Under the pieces are notes generated by a model. That model was not told the origin of the DNA and made no database searches. It was given only the letters and a program-made list of their open reading frames with translations. A DNA stretch of 64,000 bases from CAVPJC01 sp963705155. GTDB lineage: Bacteria; Chloroflexota; Anaerolineae; Anaerolineales; UBA4823. Position numbers and translations under genes: made by a program. This document shows, one piece after another, positions 46,602 to 55,108 of the stretch. Location of the stretch: positions 62,001-126,000 of the forward strand of contig CAVPJC010000015.1 in NCBI GenBank assembly GCA_963705155.1, written 5' to 3'. Every line of letters begins with the position of its first letter. Within the stretch, counting starts at the first letter, position 1.

Positions 46602-46621
46602 AGCGTGGTTCCCTGATCTGG

Positions 46622-47879
46622 CTAACCCAATTGTGAGGAGGCCATGAGAGCTTCTTTCTGGCTCTTGTTGAGCGCAGGCGTGGTTACCTCGGAAGCTGTC
46701 TCGAGGGCGTTCATGGCTAACAGGCTTTTGGAAAGCTGCCGGATGGCGCGGGCCGCCGGGCTGCGCGGGTAGCGCACCACCAGCGGGATGCCGCGATTGA
46801 TGCTGCGCAGGCATTCCGGGCCATCATCGGGGACCTGGGCGAAAACCTGGTGGCGCAGGGCGGTTTCGATATCTTTGAGCTTGATGCCGCCCGGGATGCC
46901 CACCCGGTTCAGCAGAACCAGGATTTTGTCGGCAGGGTAGCCCAGCGCCCGGCTGATCTGAATAAAACGGCTGGTATCGTGCAGCGAGGCCAGGTCGGGT
47001 GAAGTGACCAGCACAATGCGGTCGGCGGCATCCATCAGGGTGACGGTATTTTCGGAGAGCGAACTGCCTGCGTCGATGACGATGTAATCGTACTGGCGCT
47101 GCAGGCCGGTGTAAATGTTATAGAGATCGTCCGGCCGGATGCCCTGGGCGAGCTGCATATCGGCCGGGGCAAGCAGGACGTGAATGCCGATGGCGTGCGG
47201 GATGACAATTTCTTTGACCAGAGATTCATCCATACTGTTGGCGTGCGGCAGCAGATCGGCCAGGGTATTGCGGGCGCGGATGTTGAGGACGACATCCAGG
47301 TGGCCAAAGAATAGTTTTCCGTCCATCAGCAAGACCCGGGCGCCGGTGTTCTCCAGCAAGGAAACCGCCAGGTTGGCGGCAATCGTGGTGCAGCCAACCC
47401 CACCCCGCGGGCTGAAGACAGCCACCGTGCGCATTGCTTTCACTTCGGTGGTTTTGGCGGTGGCGGCAACCGTTTGAAATTTTTCGCGGCGCGATTTCAA
47501 GCTCGCGCACCCGGCGCATCGTGCTGAGCAGGTTGATCTGGGTGAAAGGCTGCACCAGGAATGCGCGGGCGCCGGCCAGGGTGACCTGTTGGATAACCAG
47601 GGGGTCGTTTTCGGGCAGGATAGCAATGACGGAAGCCTCAGGGAGCTGCAGGGTGAGATCGTCGATGATATCCAGGGTGGGCTGGTCGCCCAGCTTGTGA
47701 TCGACCAGGATCACACCCGGTTCGGCGGCGCGCAGCTCGCGGAAGAGGCGCTCCATCGAAGAGAGAATATCAATGAGCTGGAACTCCTTCTGCGAGCTGA
47801 AGGCCGCTGTCACCTGCTGCTGCACAGGGCCGGGGTCACCGATAAAAACCACGCGGACGGGTTCATTAGGGTTTGTCAT
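46622..47879 (-). CDS. cpaE: CpaE-like pilus assembly ATPase (receiver-like + ParA/MinD domain)
   Basis: About 420 residues. The N-terminal ~120 form an atypical receiver (VRVVFIGDPGPVQQQVTAAF, GVILVDHKLGD). The C-terminus is a MinD/ParA-like P-loop ATPase with deviant Walker A FSPRGGVGCTTIA, VLLMDGKLFFGHLDVVLNI and YDYIVIDAGSSLSENT. CpaE positions the Tad machinery. A one-base shift near 47490 falls in the linker (GAAATCGCGCCGCGAAAAA). The second ATG (47879) is preferred because AAGGA is six bases upstream of it. Confidence 0.88.
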
Positions 47880-47928
47880 ACGCATTCCTTAAGGTAGGTT
47901 TCGATCCAATAGGATAAACTGCTCCGCC

Positions 47929-48806
47929 TCATCTGCGCGGCGCTTCCAGGCTGTAACGGTCATTCAGGTAATCTTCGGTCACCGGGGCAAGCTCGAAGCT
48001 GGAGGTGGAAGTGGGTGAACGCAGGACGACATCGAAAACGGCATCCGTGTCGAGCATGTATTTGAGCACCAGGGCATCCTGCGGCGAAACCGCCAGCAAA
48101 TAGGCGCGTTCAGCTTGGTGTTGGAAGGCCGCGGGGTGGGCTGGGGCTGAGGCGTGGCATCTGCCGATGGCAGGTTGACCGTTGCCCCTTCTTCTTCCCG
48201 GATGACATCCACCACCATGGCGGTAATTTGCATGTGCTGCAAAGCATTAAAAGTGAAGATCTGTTCTTCGGTAATGGGCTCACCATCGGTCGTCGTAACG
48301 GGCTCGCCGTTTTCTCCGAACACAGGCACGGTCTGCCGGACGGTCACCAGGATGTCAATGACATCGCCGCGTTGGAGCAGGCTGAGGGAGCTCATCAGGT
48401 CGGCGCCGGGAAAAGCCATGAGCACCTGGTTATCGGTCAGCACGAAACCCAGGTCGTGGCTGATGTTGGTGGGGTCGGCCAGCTGGTGGTTCATGACCAA
48501 CTCGCCGGCTACAAGCTGGACTTTGGTGATGCGCCCGATGGCGGCTTCGGCCTGGACGATGACCCCCGGGGGGGCCAGGTCGATGGGCATATCCAGCATG
48601 CGCAGGTCTTCGGATTTCAAGATGCTGCCCAGGGGGATATCGTGGGTGACGGCTACCACCCTCTGCGTGAGAGGCGGCCGCGCCGTGGGAGCGGGTAACG
48701 GTGCAATGGTCTGGCGCAGCAGCACCGTCAGGGCATAAAAACCCACGGCTGCCAGGGCCAGACCGGCCAGGAGAATGATGATACCGACGCGCAATCGTTT
48801 GCTCAA
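47929..48806 (-). CDS. cpaB: Flp pilus assembly protein CpaB/RcpC
   Basis: About 292 residues: N-terminal membrane helix, then an SAF/CpaB domain (RVVAVTHDIPLGSILKSEDL, AAIGRITKVQLVAGELVM) and an RcpC-like C-terminal half. A one-base deletion near 48110 shifts the last ~60 codons; the corrected frame reads RAYLLAVSPQDALVLKYMLD and ends EAPRR at TGA 47929-47931. Pro/Gln-rich PQPQPTPRPS linker in between. In monoderms CpaB may bind peptidoglycan rather than an outer-membrane secretin. Confidence 0.87.
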
Positions 48807-48840
48807 TGGTTGCCTCCCCAGAAACTGTAAAGATGTCGGC

Positions 48841-50029
48841 TCAGCGGGTCAGATACAGGGTGTAAGCGCCCATATCAACCCCGCCGCCGCCGCCCGGCCC
48901 GCCGCCCATCCCGGGCACGAAGCCGACGATAAAATAGCCTTCGATGGTTTTGGTATTATTTCTAATCACACCCAGATCACGCGCCGCTTTGTGTCCGGAG
49001 CACTCGCCGTGGTGAACGCCGGGGGCGTTGACGCACGAGACATAAAAGTTGGCAAATGTGATGATGTGGTAGTAATAGCTGCCGCCGGCTGAGGTGAGCA
49101 GGGTGTCTTGTGGATGAACATTAGCGGCGCATCTGGGATCGGGATAACGGTCGCAGATGTGGTCAAAGACCGGCACGATGACAAACTGGCCTTCGTGGTC
49201 GGCCACAGCCTGGAAGACGCTGTTGGCCACGCCCGACTGCCCGCCCATCCAGGTGTGGGAATGGACGATGGGCACGCCCGAGCCGTTGATCCAGCCGATC
49301 AGCTCGCTGGCGCCGCCGCCGCCGCCGTCCAGGTCGAGCCAGGAGCGGTCGCCGTTGGCGATCAGGTCGTCATCCCCATCGCCGTCCAGGTCGCACTGCA
49401 GCCAGCCGCCAGTTCGACATGCAGATATCTGCGAGATCGTCCGGCTCTGCGGCAGAATCCATGATGATATACAGCTCCGGGTAGATTTCGCCAGAAGGGA
49501 GCGGATGTTCCAGGTAGTTGTTCAACTGGTCGATGGTCAGGCGCTGCTCCTGGCAGTCTTCACTGTCGGAGAGCTCACCGCTGATCGGCGGGCGGCAGGC
49601 CCAGCCCACCGGCAGGACGCTCTCGCCGGTGGTTGGCGAAAAACAACCCGCCGCGGCGGAGGCCTGGGCGGTGATGTTCTGGATGCCAATGAAGTGGGCA
49701 AAGGTGGTTTGCACCGGAATGGTGGCGGTGACGACGACCTGGCGCGCCTCCAGGTTGGCCGATACGTCCGCGGCAGCGGCTTCATTGTGGGTGACGGCGT
49801 ACTGGTTGCCGATGAACTCGGCCTGGCTGACGCTCTGGGTCAGGCACAGCGTGCGCGCCCCGGCCAGGGCGCCGGCATCGGCGGCATTCTGGGCGGCGCG
49901 CCGTTTGGACAGCACATTGCCGCCGTCCAGAACCAGGCCCAGGATGCCCAATAAGACCACCATCATCAGGGCGACTATCGCCAGGGTTTGGCCGCGCTGT
50001 AAATTCAATCGTTGCATCAAGATCTTCAT
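48841..50029 (-). CDS. TadG-like pseudopilin/pilus-associated protein
   Basis: About 396 residues with a TadG/TadE N-terminus: basic MKILMQRLNLQRGQT, a membrane helix (LAIVALMMVVLLGILGLVLD) and the AQNAADAGALAGAR motif. The extracellular part is Cys-containing and unusual, with GDGDDDLIANGD and a Gly-run before the end. A one-base shift near 49405 joins the two readable parts. The start at 50029 is supported by GGAAG upstream. Exported prepilin-like protein of the Tad system. Confidence 0.82.
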
Positions 50030-50081
50030 CGCACACTTCCTCCGGGACGCGCAGGGCGCCTCCGAACGATTTACCGGTTGG

Positions 50082-50465
50082 TCATTCCTCGATTTGCATG
50101 GTTGCCTGGCTTGTGAGGGTAAAAGTGTTTGACCCTCGCCTGAGCAGGATAAGAATCGGTGTAGCAGGTGTGAAATCGTAGCTGACGGTGACGCGTAACG
50201 CCCCGGCGTAGGGTGAGAAGCAAGCAACAGCGGCCTGGAGACCGGCGGTCAGCCGCAGGGCTTCTTCTTCGGCCAGGTCGCAGCGCACCGGGTAGATAAT
50301 TCCGCTGCGCGCCCCTTCACGGGCGGCGTTTTGAATGGTGCTGTAGACATAAACCACGCGCCCCAGGTCGACGATCAGCATCAGCAGGAGCATAAAAGCC
50401 GCCAGGATCAGGGCAAATTCCACCAACCCCTGAGCTTTGTTGGAAGGTGAGAGGCGGATTTTCAT
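50082..50465 (-). CDS. tadE: TadE-like pseudopilin 1
   Basis: A 127-residue TadE-family protein: basic N-terminus, QGLVEFALILAAFMLLLMLI as the processed membrane helix with the Glu5-like residue, and YVYSTIQNAAREGARSGI. Minor prepilin predicted to be cleaved by a prepilin peptidase that is not encoded here. The start overlaps the stop of the upstream TadE gene (ATGA). Confidence 0.9.
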   Translation of the reverse strand: MKIRLSPSNKAQGLVEFALILAAFMLLLMLIVDLGRVVYVYSTIQNAAREGARSGIIYPVRCDLAEEEALRLTAGLQAAVACFSPYAGALRVTVSYDFTPATPILILLRRGSNTFTLTSQATMQIEE

Positions 50466-50940
50466 GGCACCAACATCTCCGTTGAACGGCGCAGGACGAG
50501 GGATCCGGGCAGGAACCAGCCTGTGACCGGGACAAAATTGTAAGTAACTGTTACGCGCACCGGGTAACCGGCATCACAGCCGGGGAAGGCGTCCAGATCG
50601 CGGCAGTACGTGACAGCGACATTGCTGTTCGTGAGCGCAATGATGCTTCCCTGGGCTTCCTGCAGGGCGGCGCGTTTGGTGCAGCAAAACGCCGTATTGC
50701 AGGTGGTGGCATCGCTGCAGGTTCTGCTAGCGGAGATGGCATTATCACGCGGGTGCAGGGTGAGATAGCGGGCGCCCTCGCGGAGACGTTGGTGATGGTG
50801 ATCACACCAAAAAATGCGCGTCCCAGGTCGAGCACACCCACCGCCATGATCACAAGCAGGCCGACCACCAGGGCAAATTCCACCAGTGCCTGGCCCGGAC
50901 TGCCGGATCGCTTGGAATTCTTATCGGTGTGGGTGCGCAT
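50462..50940 (-). CDS. TadE-like pseudopilin 2 (one frameshift)
   Basis: About 158 residues. The N-terminus GQALVEFALVVGLLVIMAVG is TadE-like. A missing base near 50782 (TCCGCGAGG for S-REGAR) shifts the frame; corrected, it reads REGARYLTLHPRDN and contains several Cys residues, ending at TGA 50462-50464. Second gene of the leftward operon, 5 bp after the HD-GYP gene. Confidence 0.85.
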
Positions 50941-50945
50941 GCCGT

Positions 50946-51581
50946 TTACCTGCTCCCCGCCGCCTGAAGGCTGTTCTGGCGGACTTTTAACAGATCGGTG
51001 TAGGTTTCGCGAAAGGCCCGGATCAGCTCGGAACCGAAGAGCTGCACCCCGCTGTCCAGGATCATCTGGTAGGCTTCCTGGACGGGAATTTCCTTTTTAT
51101 ACAGCCGCGGGGTGGTGAGGGCGTCGAAAATATCCGCCAGGCCACAGATGCGCCCGCTGAGGGGGATGCTCTCGCCTTTGAGGCCGCGTGGGTAACCGGA
51201 GCCGTCCCACCTTTCGTGGTGGGTCAGGGCAATGATTTCGGCAGCCTGCAGCACCACAGACGGCGAGCCGTGCAGCAGCTCGGCGCCGATCAGCGGGTGG
51301 CGGCGCACCAGCTCCCATTCGTAGGGGGTGAGCTGGTCGGCTTTGGAAAATAACTCGGCAGGCAGGCTGACTTCACCGATATCGTGGAGCTGGCTGGCGT
51401 AGGAGATGACCTCCGCATCGGCGTGCGGCAGACCGACGGCGCGTGCCAGGTAAAAGCAGTAACCGCGCATTCGTTCGACATGCGCGCTCACATCTTGTTT
51501 TTGATACTCTGCCAGGCAGGCCATGCGCTGGATAGCATCCATGAAGGGCCGGTCGGTGACTTCGGATGTGGTGACTGCCAT
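50946..51581 (-). CDS. HD-GYP domain protein (c-di-GMP phosphodiesterase family)
   Basis: A 211-residue, stand-alone HD-GYP domain. Metal ligands: His in SAHVERMRGY, HDIGE, HPLIGAELL, HHERWDGSGYP and the GYP-loop region GLKGESIPLSGRI; the GYP motif itself reads GYP. It likely degrades c-di-GMP, linking pilus activity to the sedentary/motile switch. First gene of the Tad operon, so enzyme and pilus are co-expressed. Leader of about 126 nt from the predicted promoter. Confidence 0.9.
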   Translation of the reverse strand: MAVTTSEVTDRPFMDAIQRMACLAEYQKQDVSAHVERMRGYCFYLARAVGLPHADAEVISYASQLHDIGEVSLPAELFSKADQLTPYEWELVRRHPLIGAELLHGSPSVVLQAAEIIALTHHERWDGSGYPRGLKGESIPLSGRICGLADIFDALTTPRLYKKEIPVQEAYQMILDSGVQLFGSELIRAFRETYTDLLKVRQNSLQAAGSR

Positions 51582-51713
51582 ATGGTTAGCGCCTCTTCTT
51601 TGCTGCGTGGTTCCGGTGGTCTGGCGTGCCAGAACTTCCAGATGGTACCAGCGGGTTTGCCTGAGCCTGTGGGTCAGTGAAAGGAGAGGGTCAGGCCCCC
51701 CGATTCTATTTTG

Positions 51714-51742
51714 ATTCTAATTTGGGTGGCTGGAGATGACAA
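51714..51742 (-). promoter_or_regulatory. Promoter of the HD-GYP/Tad operon
   Basis: Minus-strand -35 TTGTCA (51737-51742), 17-bp spacer, -10 TAGAAT (51714-51719). Operator element starts 9 bp above the -35 box. Confidence 0.75.
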
Positions 51743-51751
51743 CGTGCCAAA

Positions 51752-51780
51752 GAGGTATTTCAATTACCCTATTTGAGGTA
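51752..51780 (-). promoter_or_regulatory. Two-half-site operator (site 2) upstream of the HD-GYP/Tad operon
   Basis: GAGGTA at 51752-51757 and GAGGTA at 51775-51780, separated by 17 bp, with an opposite half-site TACCCT at 51765-51770. Same geometry and same 9-bp distance to -35 as sites 1 and 3. Confidence 0.75.
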
Positions 51781-51801
51781 GAAAAGCGTAGGCTGCAATG
51801 A

Positions 51802-51820
51802 AATTGCAATGATTGCAATT
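51802..51820. other. 19-bp AT-rich palindrome after the amidase gene
   Basis: AATTGCAAT-G-ATTGCAATT, perfect 9-bp arms, touching the amidase stop codon and 21 bp above operator site 2. It could be a weak terminator for the amidase gene or an additional operator for the Tad promoter. Confidence 0.45.
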
Positions 51821-53458
51821 CTACCCCGGCTGCACATAAGCCAGCGGATCCAGGTAGCGCGCCAGGATCCATTTTTCCCCGGCATTGAGCGGCATTTGCG
51901 GGTCGCGGGACAGGTCGGTATCCCAGGTGGCGCCGTAGGCCAGGGCCAGATGGAGGAAAGGTTCCACCGGTAGGTGCGGGGTTTGGATCCAACCCAGCCG
52001 GCTTCCGAGTGGATACAATTTGCCGGGCTGGATGTCGTCGATCGCGCTCAGGCCGGTAAAGACGCTCAAAACCCGGGCGCCATCCGGCTGGAGATGGCGA
52101 AAGATCAGGCTTCCGCCGGGGTGTGCGGCGGCGCCAGCCGGCCCGGCATACAAACATTCGCCGTCGGCAGGCAGGATAACCGGATGGGCCTGCACCCTGG
52201 CGGCGGGGGCGTTCGCCTGGGCGGGGTACAGGTCAATCCCTTCGTGGTTGTGCGGGGTCAGGAAGGCGCTTCCGATGCGGCAGGCAACGGCAGGTAATGG
52301 CAGCAGCGGCTGGCGCAGCAGCCTGGGCAGGGTGAGGCGCGGGAAAAGCTGGCGGTCGAGCAGCCAGAATTTGCTGGCGGCTTCCCATTCGTAAACATCC
52401 CGCTGTGTGCCCACCAGGACGAGATAATCGCGGATATACCCGAAACAGCGCCGGACCGTCTGCGAAAAGCCCCCGGAAGCGCCCCAGAACGGGCCAAAAA
52501 CCAGGCCAAGCATGGTCGCATCGTTCTCAACCAGGGCTTTCACCGCGATCAGGTAGCGGATCAGGGCGGTGAACTTTTTCCCGGGGTCGGCTTTGCCCAG
52601 CTGGATTTCATGGTGACCCAGGATATTGGGCAGGGTGATGGCGTAACGCTTCATCACCGCCCACACCACCCCGACCACGTTGGCAATCTGGCGCGAGGTC
52701 AGGGCGCTCTCCGGGCTGTCAAAGTCGTACCCGCAGATTTCGATGGCTATCGTGCGCAGGTTCGGGTCGGTCTGGGGATGACCATCAAACATATCCTGCA
52801 GGATTGTGTGCACGCCTGAACCCTGCTTTTCAAGCTGGTAGAGGGCGCGGACAAAATACTGTTTTTTCTGCTTGTGGCCTTCGTGATCCAGCGGCATCAG
52901 GTGCGAGGCCAGGAAAGGACAGCCATCGCTGTCCGGGGCCTGGGTTTGCAAAATGCCAATTTCACCGGCGCTCGCCTGGTCTGCGGGCCGAGGTTCAGCC
53001 CAACCAACCAGGTAATGGGCGCTGGTGCGGGTGATGTAATCATCCACCGGGCGCAGACTGTCGAAGCCGCGCAGGTAGCCTTTGACCGTGCGGTCAAAAT
53101 TATCACGATCGCCATACCAGTGCAGCACGATCGTCCAGGGCAGGCTGGTGGAAAGACGATCGACGCGCCGGCTGCGCTCACGGTTCCACTGCGTGGGGGC
53201 GAGGGGCGCCCGGGCGGGAGGCGAGCCGTCTTTCCACAGGTACAGATAGCCGTCTGCGCCGATATGCGCCGGCGGTACCATCGAGAGGATCGCCCGCAGG
53301 CTCACAGGGAGCTGCCCGATGTGGATAGCTGACAGGCCTGCGGGATCTTCCGCCCCTCCCGGCGCGGCTTCAGGCAGGGCCAGGCCGGCCGCGCACAGGC
53401 CTGCAAAGTGCAAGAAGTCTCTCCGGCTTAGTGGATTGGATAACCGTTCGGGTGGCAT
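51821..53458 (-). CDS. Tat-exported N-acetylmuramoyl-L-alanine amidase-like protein with M23-like C-terminus
   Basis: A 545-residue protein with a twin-arginine signal (LSRRDFLHFAGLCAAGLALP). The middle resembles amidase_2/PGRP: PWTIVLHWYGDRDNF supplies the first His, IAIEICGYDF and NILGHHEIQLGKADPGKKF the later ligands. The C-terminal ~150 residues resemble a lysostaphin-like M23 domain (LTPHNHEGIDLYPA, VILPADGECLYAGPAG, HPGGSLIFRHLQPDG), though its canonical HxH motif is not seen. It should cleave cell-wall peptide or glycan bonds outside the membrane. The promoter shares the Tad-operon operator, suggesting wall remodelling for pilus insertion. Confidence 0.78.
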   Translation of the reverse strand: MPPERLSNPLSRRDFLHFAGLCAAGLALPEAAPGGAEDPAGLSAIHIGQLPVSLRAILSMVPPAHIGADGYLYLWKDGSPPARAPLAPTQWNRERSRRVDRLSTSLPWTIVLHWYGDRDNFDRTVKGYLRGFDSLRPVDDYITRTSAHYLVGWAEPRPADQASAGEIGILQTQAPDSDGCPFLASHLMPLDHEGHKQKKQYFVRALYQLEKQGSGVHTILQDMFDGHPQTDPNLRTIAIEICGYDFDSPESALTSRQIANVVGVVWAVMKRYAITLPNILGHHEIQLGKADPGKKFTALIRYLIAVKALVENDATMLGLVFGPFWGASGGFSQTVRRCFGYIRDYLVLVGTQRDVYEWEAASKFWLLDRQLFPRLTLPRLLRQPLLPLPAVACRIGSAFLTPHNHEGIDLYPAQANAPAARVQAHPVILPADGECLYAGPAGAAAHPGGSLIFRHLQPDGARVLSVFTGLSAIDDIQPGKLYPLGSRLGWIQTPHLPVEPFLHLALAYGATWDTDLSRDPQMPLNAGEKWILARYLDPLAYVQPG

Positions 53459-53481
53459 ACTTCCCCAAATTCTCCCAATTA

Positions 53482-53510
53482 ATCTTAGGTGCTGAGCCGG
53501 GAGAGTACAA
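53482..53510 (-). promoter_or_regulatory. Promoter of the Tat amidase gene
   Basis: Minus-strand -35 TTGTAC (53505-53510), 17-bp spacer, -10 TAAGAT (53482-53487). Short leader of about 17 nt with GGGGAAG next to the ATG. Confidence 0.65.
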
Positions 53511-53519
53511 CCCGCCTGG

Positions 53520-53548
53520 GAGGTATCTTTTCTACCTCAATCGGGGTA
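53520..53548 (-). promoter_or_regulatory. Two-half-site operator (site 3) upstream of the Tat amidase gene
   Basis: GAGGTA at 53520-53525 and GGGGTA at 53543-53548 with 17 bp between, and an opposite half-site TACCTC at 53533-53538. It begins 9 bp above the -35 box, as at sites 1 and 2. The rest of the 53459-53773 gap holds no gene I can support. Confidence 0.72.
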
Positions 53549-53735
53549 AGCATCTTTCTTGCGGGCGGGCGTCCGTATGCCCGGATGCCGCCCACCTACC
53601 CCAACATCCTGCAGACCGGGTATACCCGTGCCCGGCTGCCCCGATCCCATCCCTTCGGCGGCATGGGGATGCCGCCTCACCCGAAAAAAGCGGGGGTTGC
53701 CGCCTCTTCACGCCCAGCAATACCGGGTTCGCCTC

Positions 53736-53764
53736 TTGCAGAGTGCCTTCCTAAAGGTTACAAT
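53736..53764 (+). promoter_or_regulatory. Promoter of folC-lon, near-leaderless
   Basis: TTGCAG (53736-53741), 17-bp spacer, TACAAT (53759-53764). The ATG at 53774 lies 9 bases after the -10 box and no Shine-Dalgarno sequence is present. Confidence 0.7.
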
Positions 53765-53773
53765 CCCTGCACG

Positions 53774-55108
53774 ATGACCATAGACGAGAACTATCAAAAA
53801 ACGCTGGACTACCTGTACAGCTTTGTGGATTTCAGCATGACACGCGGGGCGCGGATTGCGCCCGACCAGTTTGACCTGGCGCGCATGCGGGATTTTTTGA
53901 GCGCCCTGGGCAACCCGGAGCAGGCCTACCCCTGCCTGCACATCGCCGGGACCAAAGGCAAGGGGTCGGTATCAGCGATGTGCGCCAGTGCGCTGCGAGC
54001 AGGGGGGTACCGGGTGGGTCTGTACACTTCACCGCACCTGGAAGATTACGCCGAACGGATCCGGGTCAACGGCGAGAACATCCCGCATGCTGAAATGGCG
54101 CGCCTGGTCGATGAAATGAAACCGGCCATCGAAAGCATCCCGCGCCTGACGACTTTTGAAATCACGACCGGTCTGGCCTTTTTGTATTTTGCCCGACAGG
54201 GTGTGGAGGCAGCGGTGTTTGAGGTGGGCCTGGGTGGGCGGCTGGATGCCACCAATGTGCTTTTACCCGCAGTGACCGTCATCACATCCCTTTCTTATGA
54301 CCACACCTACATCCTGGGTAATACGCTGGCTGAGATCGCCGGAGAAAAGGGCGGGATTATCAAGCCGGGGGTGCCGCTCGTCGCGGCGCCGCAGCAGGAA
54401 GAGGCGCGCCTGGTTTTGGAGCGGATTTCTGCAGAGCGCGGGGCGCCTTTGATCCAGGTGGGCCGGGATGTGCTTTTCCGGGCGGGTGCGCATACCCTGG
54501 ACGGCCAGGAGCTGGACGTGTGGCGCGAAGGCCAGACTGCGCAGCGGCTCTTCATCCCGCTGCTGGGGAGCTACCAGGTGGAAAACGCGGCCGTGGCCTG
54601 GGCGGCGCTGGAACAGTTTTCGCAGCGAGCGCTGCCGGTGAGCCCGGAAGCCGTGCTGCAGGGGTTCGCGGGTGTAGATTGGCCGGGGCGCTTTGAGGTG
54701 CTGCGGCGCGAGCCGCCGGTGGTGGTCAATTCGGCCCACAACCGCGATTCTTCCCGCAAGCTGCGCCAGGCTCTCGACGATTACTTTCCCGGGCGTGAGG
54801 TGGTGCTGATCTACGGCGCATCGGAAGACAAGGATATTGCCGGTATGTTTGATGAGCTGCTGCCACGCGTGCGCCTGGTGGTGGTGACCAAATCCTTCCA
54901 TCCACGTGCCATTGAACCGGAGCTGCTGGTGAAACTGGCCGTTAAGCATGACCGGCCGGTGATGGTTGTGCCTGAGGTGGTGGACGCCCTGGACGAAGCC
55001 CTGGCTGCCGCCGGGGATGGAGCGGTAGTGCTGGCGACGGGTAGTATTTTTGTGGCCGCGGGCGTGCGCCAGGCCTGGCGGGAGAAAAATTATCATGAAA
55101 AACAATGA
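53774..55108 (+). CDS. folC: Folylpolyglutamate synthase/dihydrofolate synthase
   Basis: A 444-residue Mur-ligase-type enzyme adding glutamate to folates (and to dihydropteroate in bifunctional members). P-loop HIAGTKGKGSVSAMCASAL, TSPHLEDYAERIRVNG, FEVGLGGRLDATNV and the central SYDHTYILGNTLAEIAGEKG are diagnostic of FolC; the C-terminal Mur domain shows VVVNSAHNRDS. The start ATG 53774 is set by the domain start and promoter. The stop lies 14 bp inside lon. Confidence 0.93.
   Translation: MTIDENYQKTLDYLYSFVDFSMTRGARIAPDQFDLARMRDFLSALGNPEQAYPCLHIAGTKGKGSVSAMCASALRAGGYRVGLYTSPHLEDYAERIRVNGENIPHAEMARLVDEMKPAIESIPRLTTFEITTGLAFLYFARQGVEAAVFEVGLGGRLDATNVLLPAVTVITSLSYDHTYILGNTLAEIAGEKGGIIKPGVPLVAAPQQEEARLVLERISAERGAPLIQVGRDVLFRAGAHTLDGQELDVWREGQTAQRLFIPLLGSYQVENAAVAWAALEQFSQRALPVSPEAVLQGFAGVDWPGRFEVLRREPPVVVNSAHNRDSSRKLRQALDDYFPGREVVLIYGASEDKDIAGMFDELLPRVRLVVVTKSFHPRAIEPELLVKLAVKHDRPVMVVPEVVDALDEALAAAGDGAVVLATGSIFVAAGVRQAWREKNYHEKQ

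Noticed and set aside
48154..48738. Plus-strand open frame opposite cpaB
   Set aside because: Ser/Thr/Arg-rich antisense frame; cpaB domains are clear on the minus strand.
53489..53773. N-terminal extension of folC
   Set aside because: The frame is open but Pro/Arg-rich with no resemblance to FolC, and a promoter and the domain start place the ATG at 53774.
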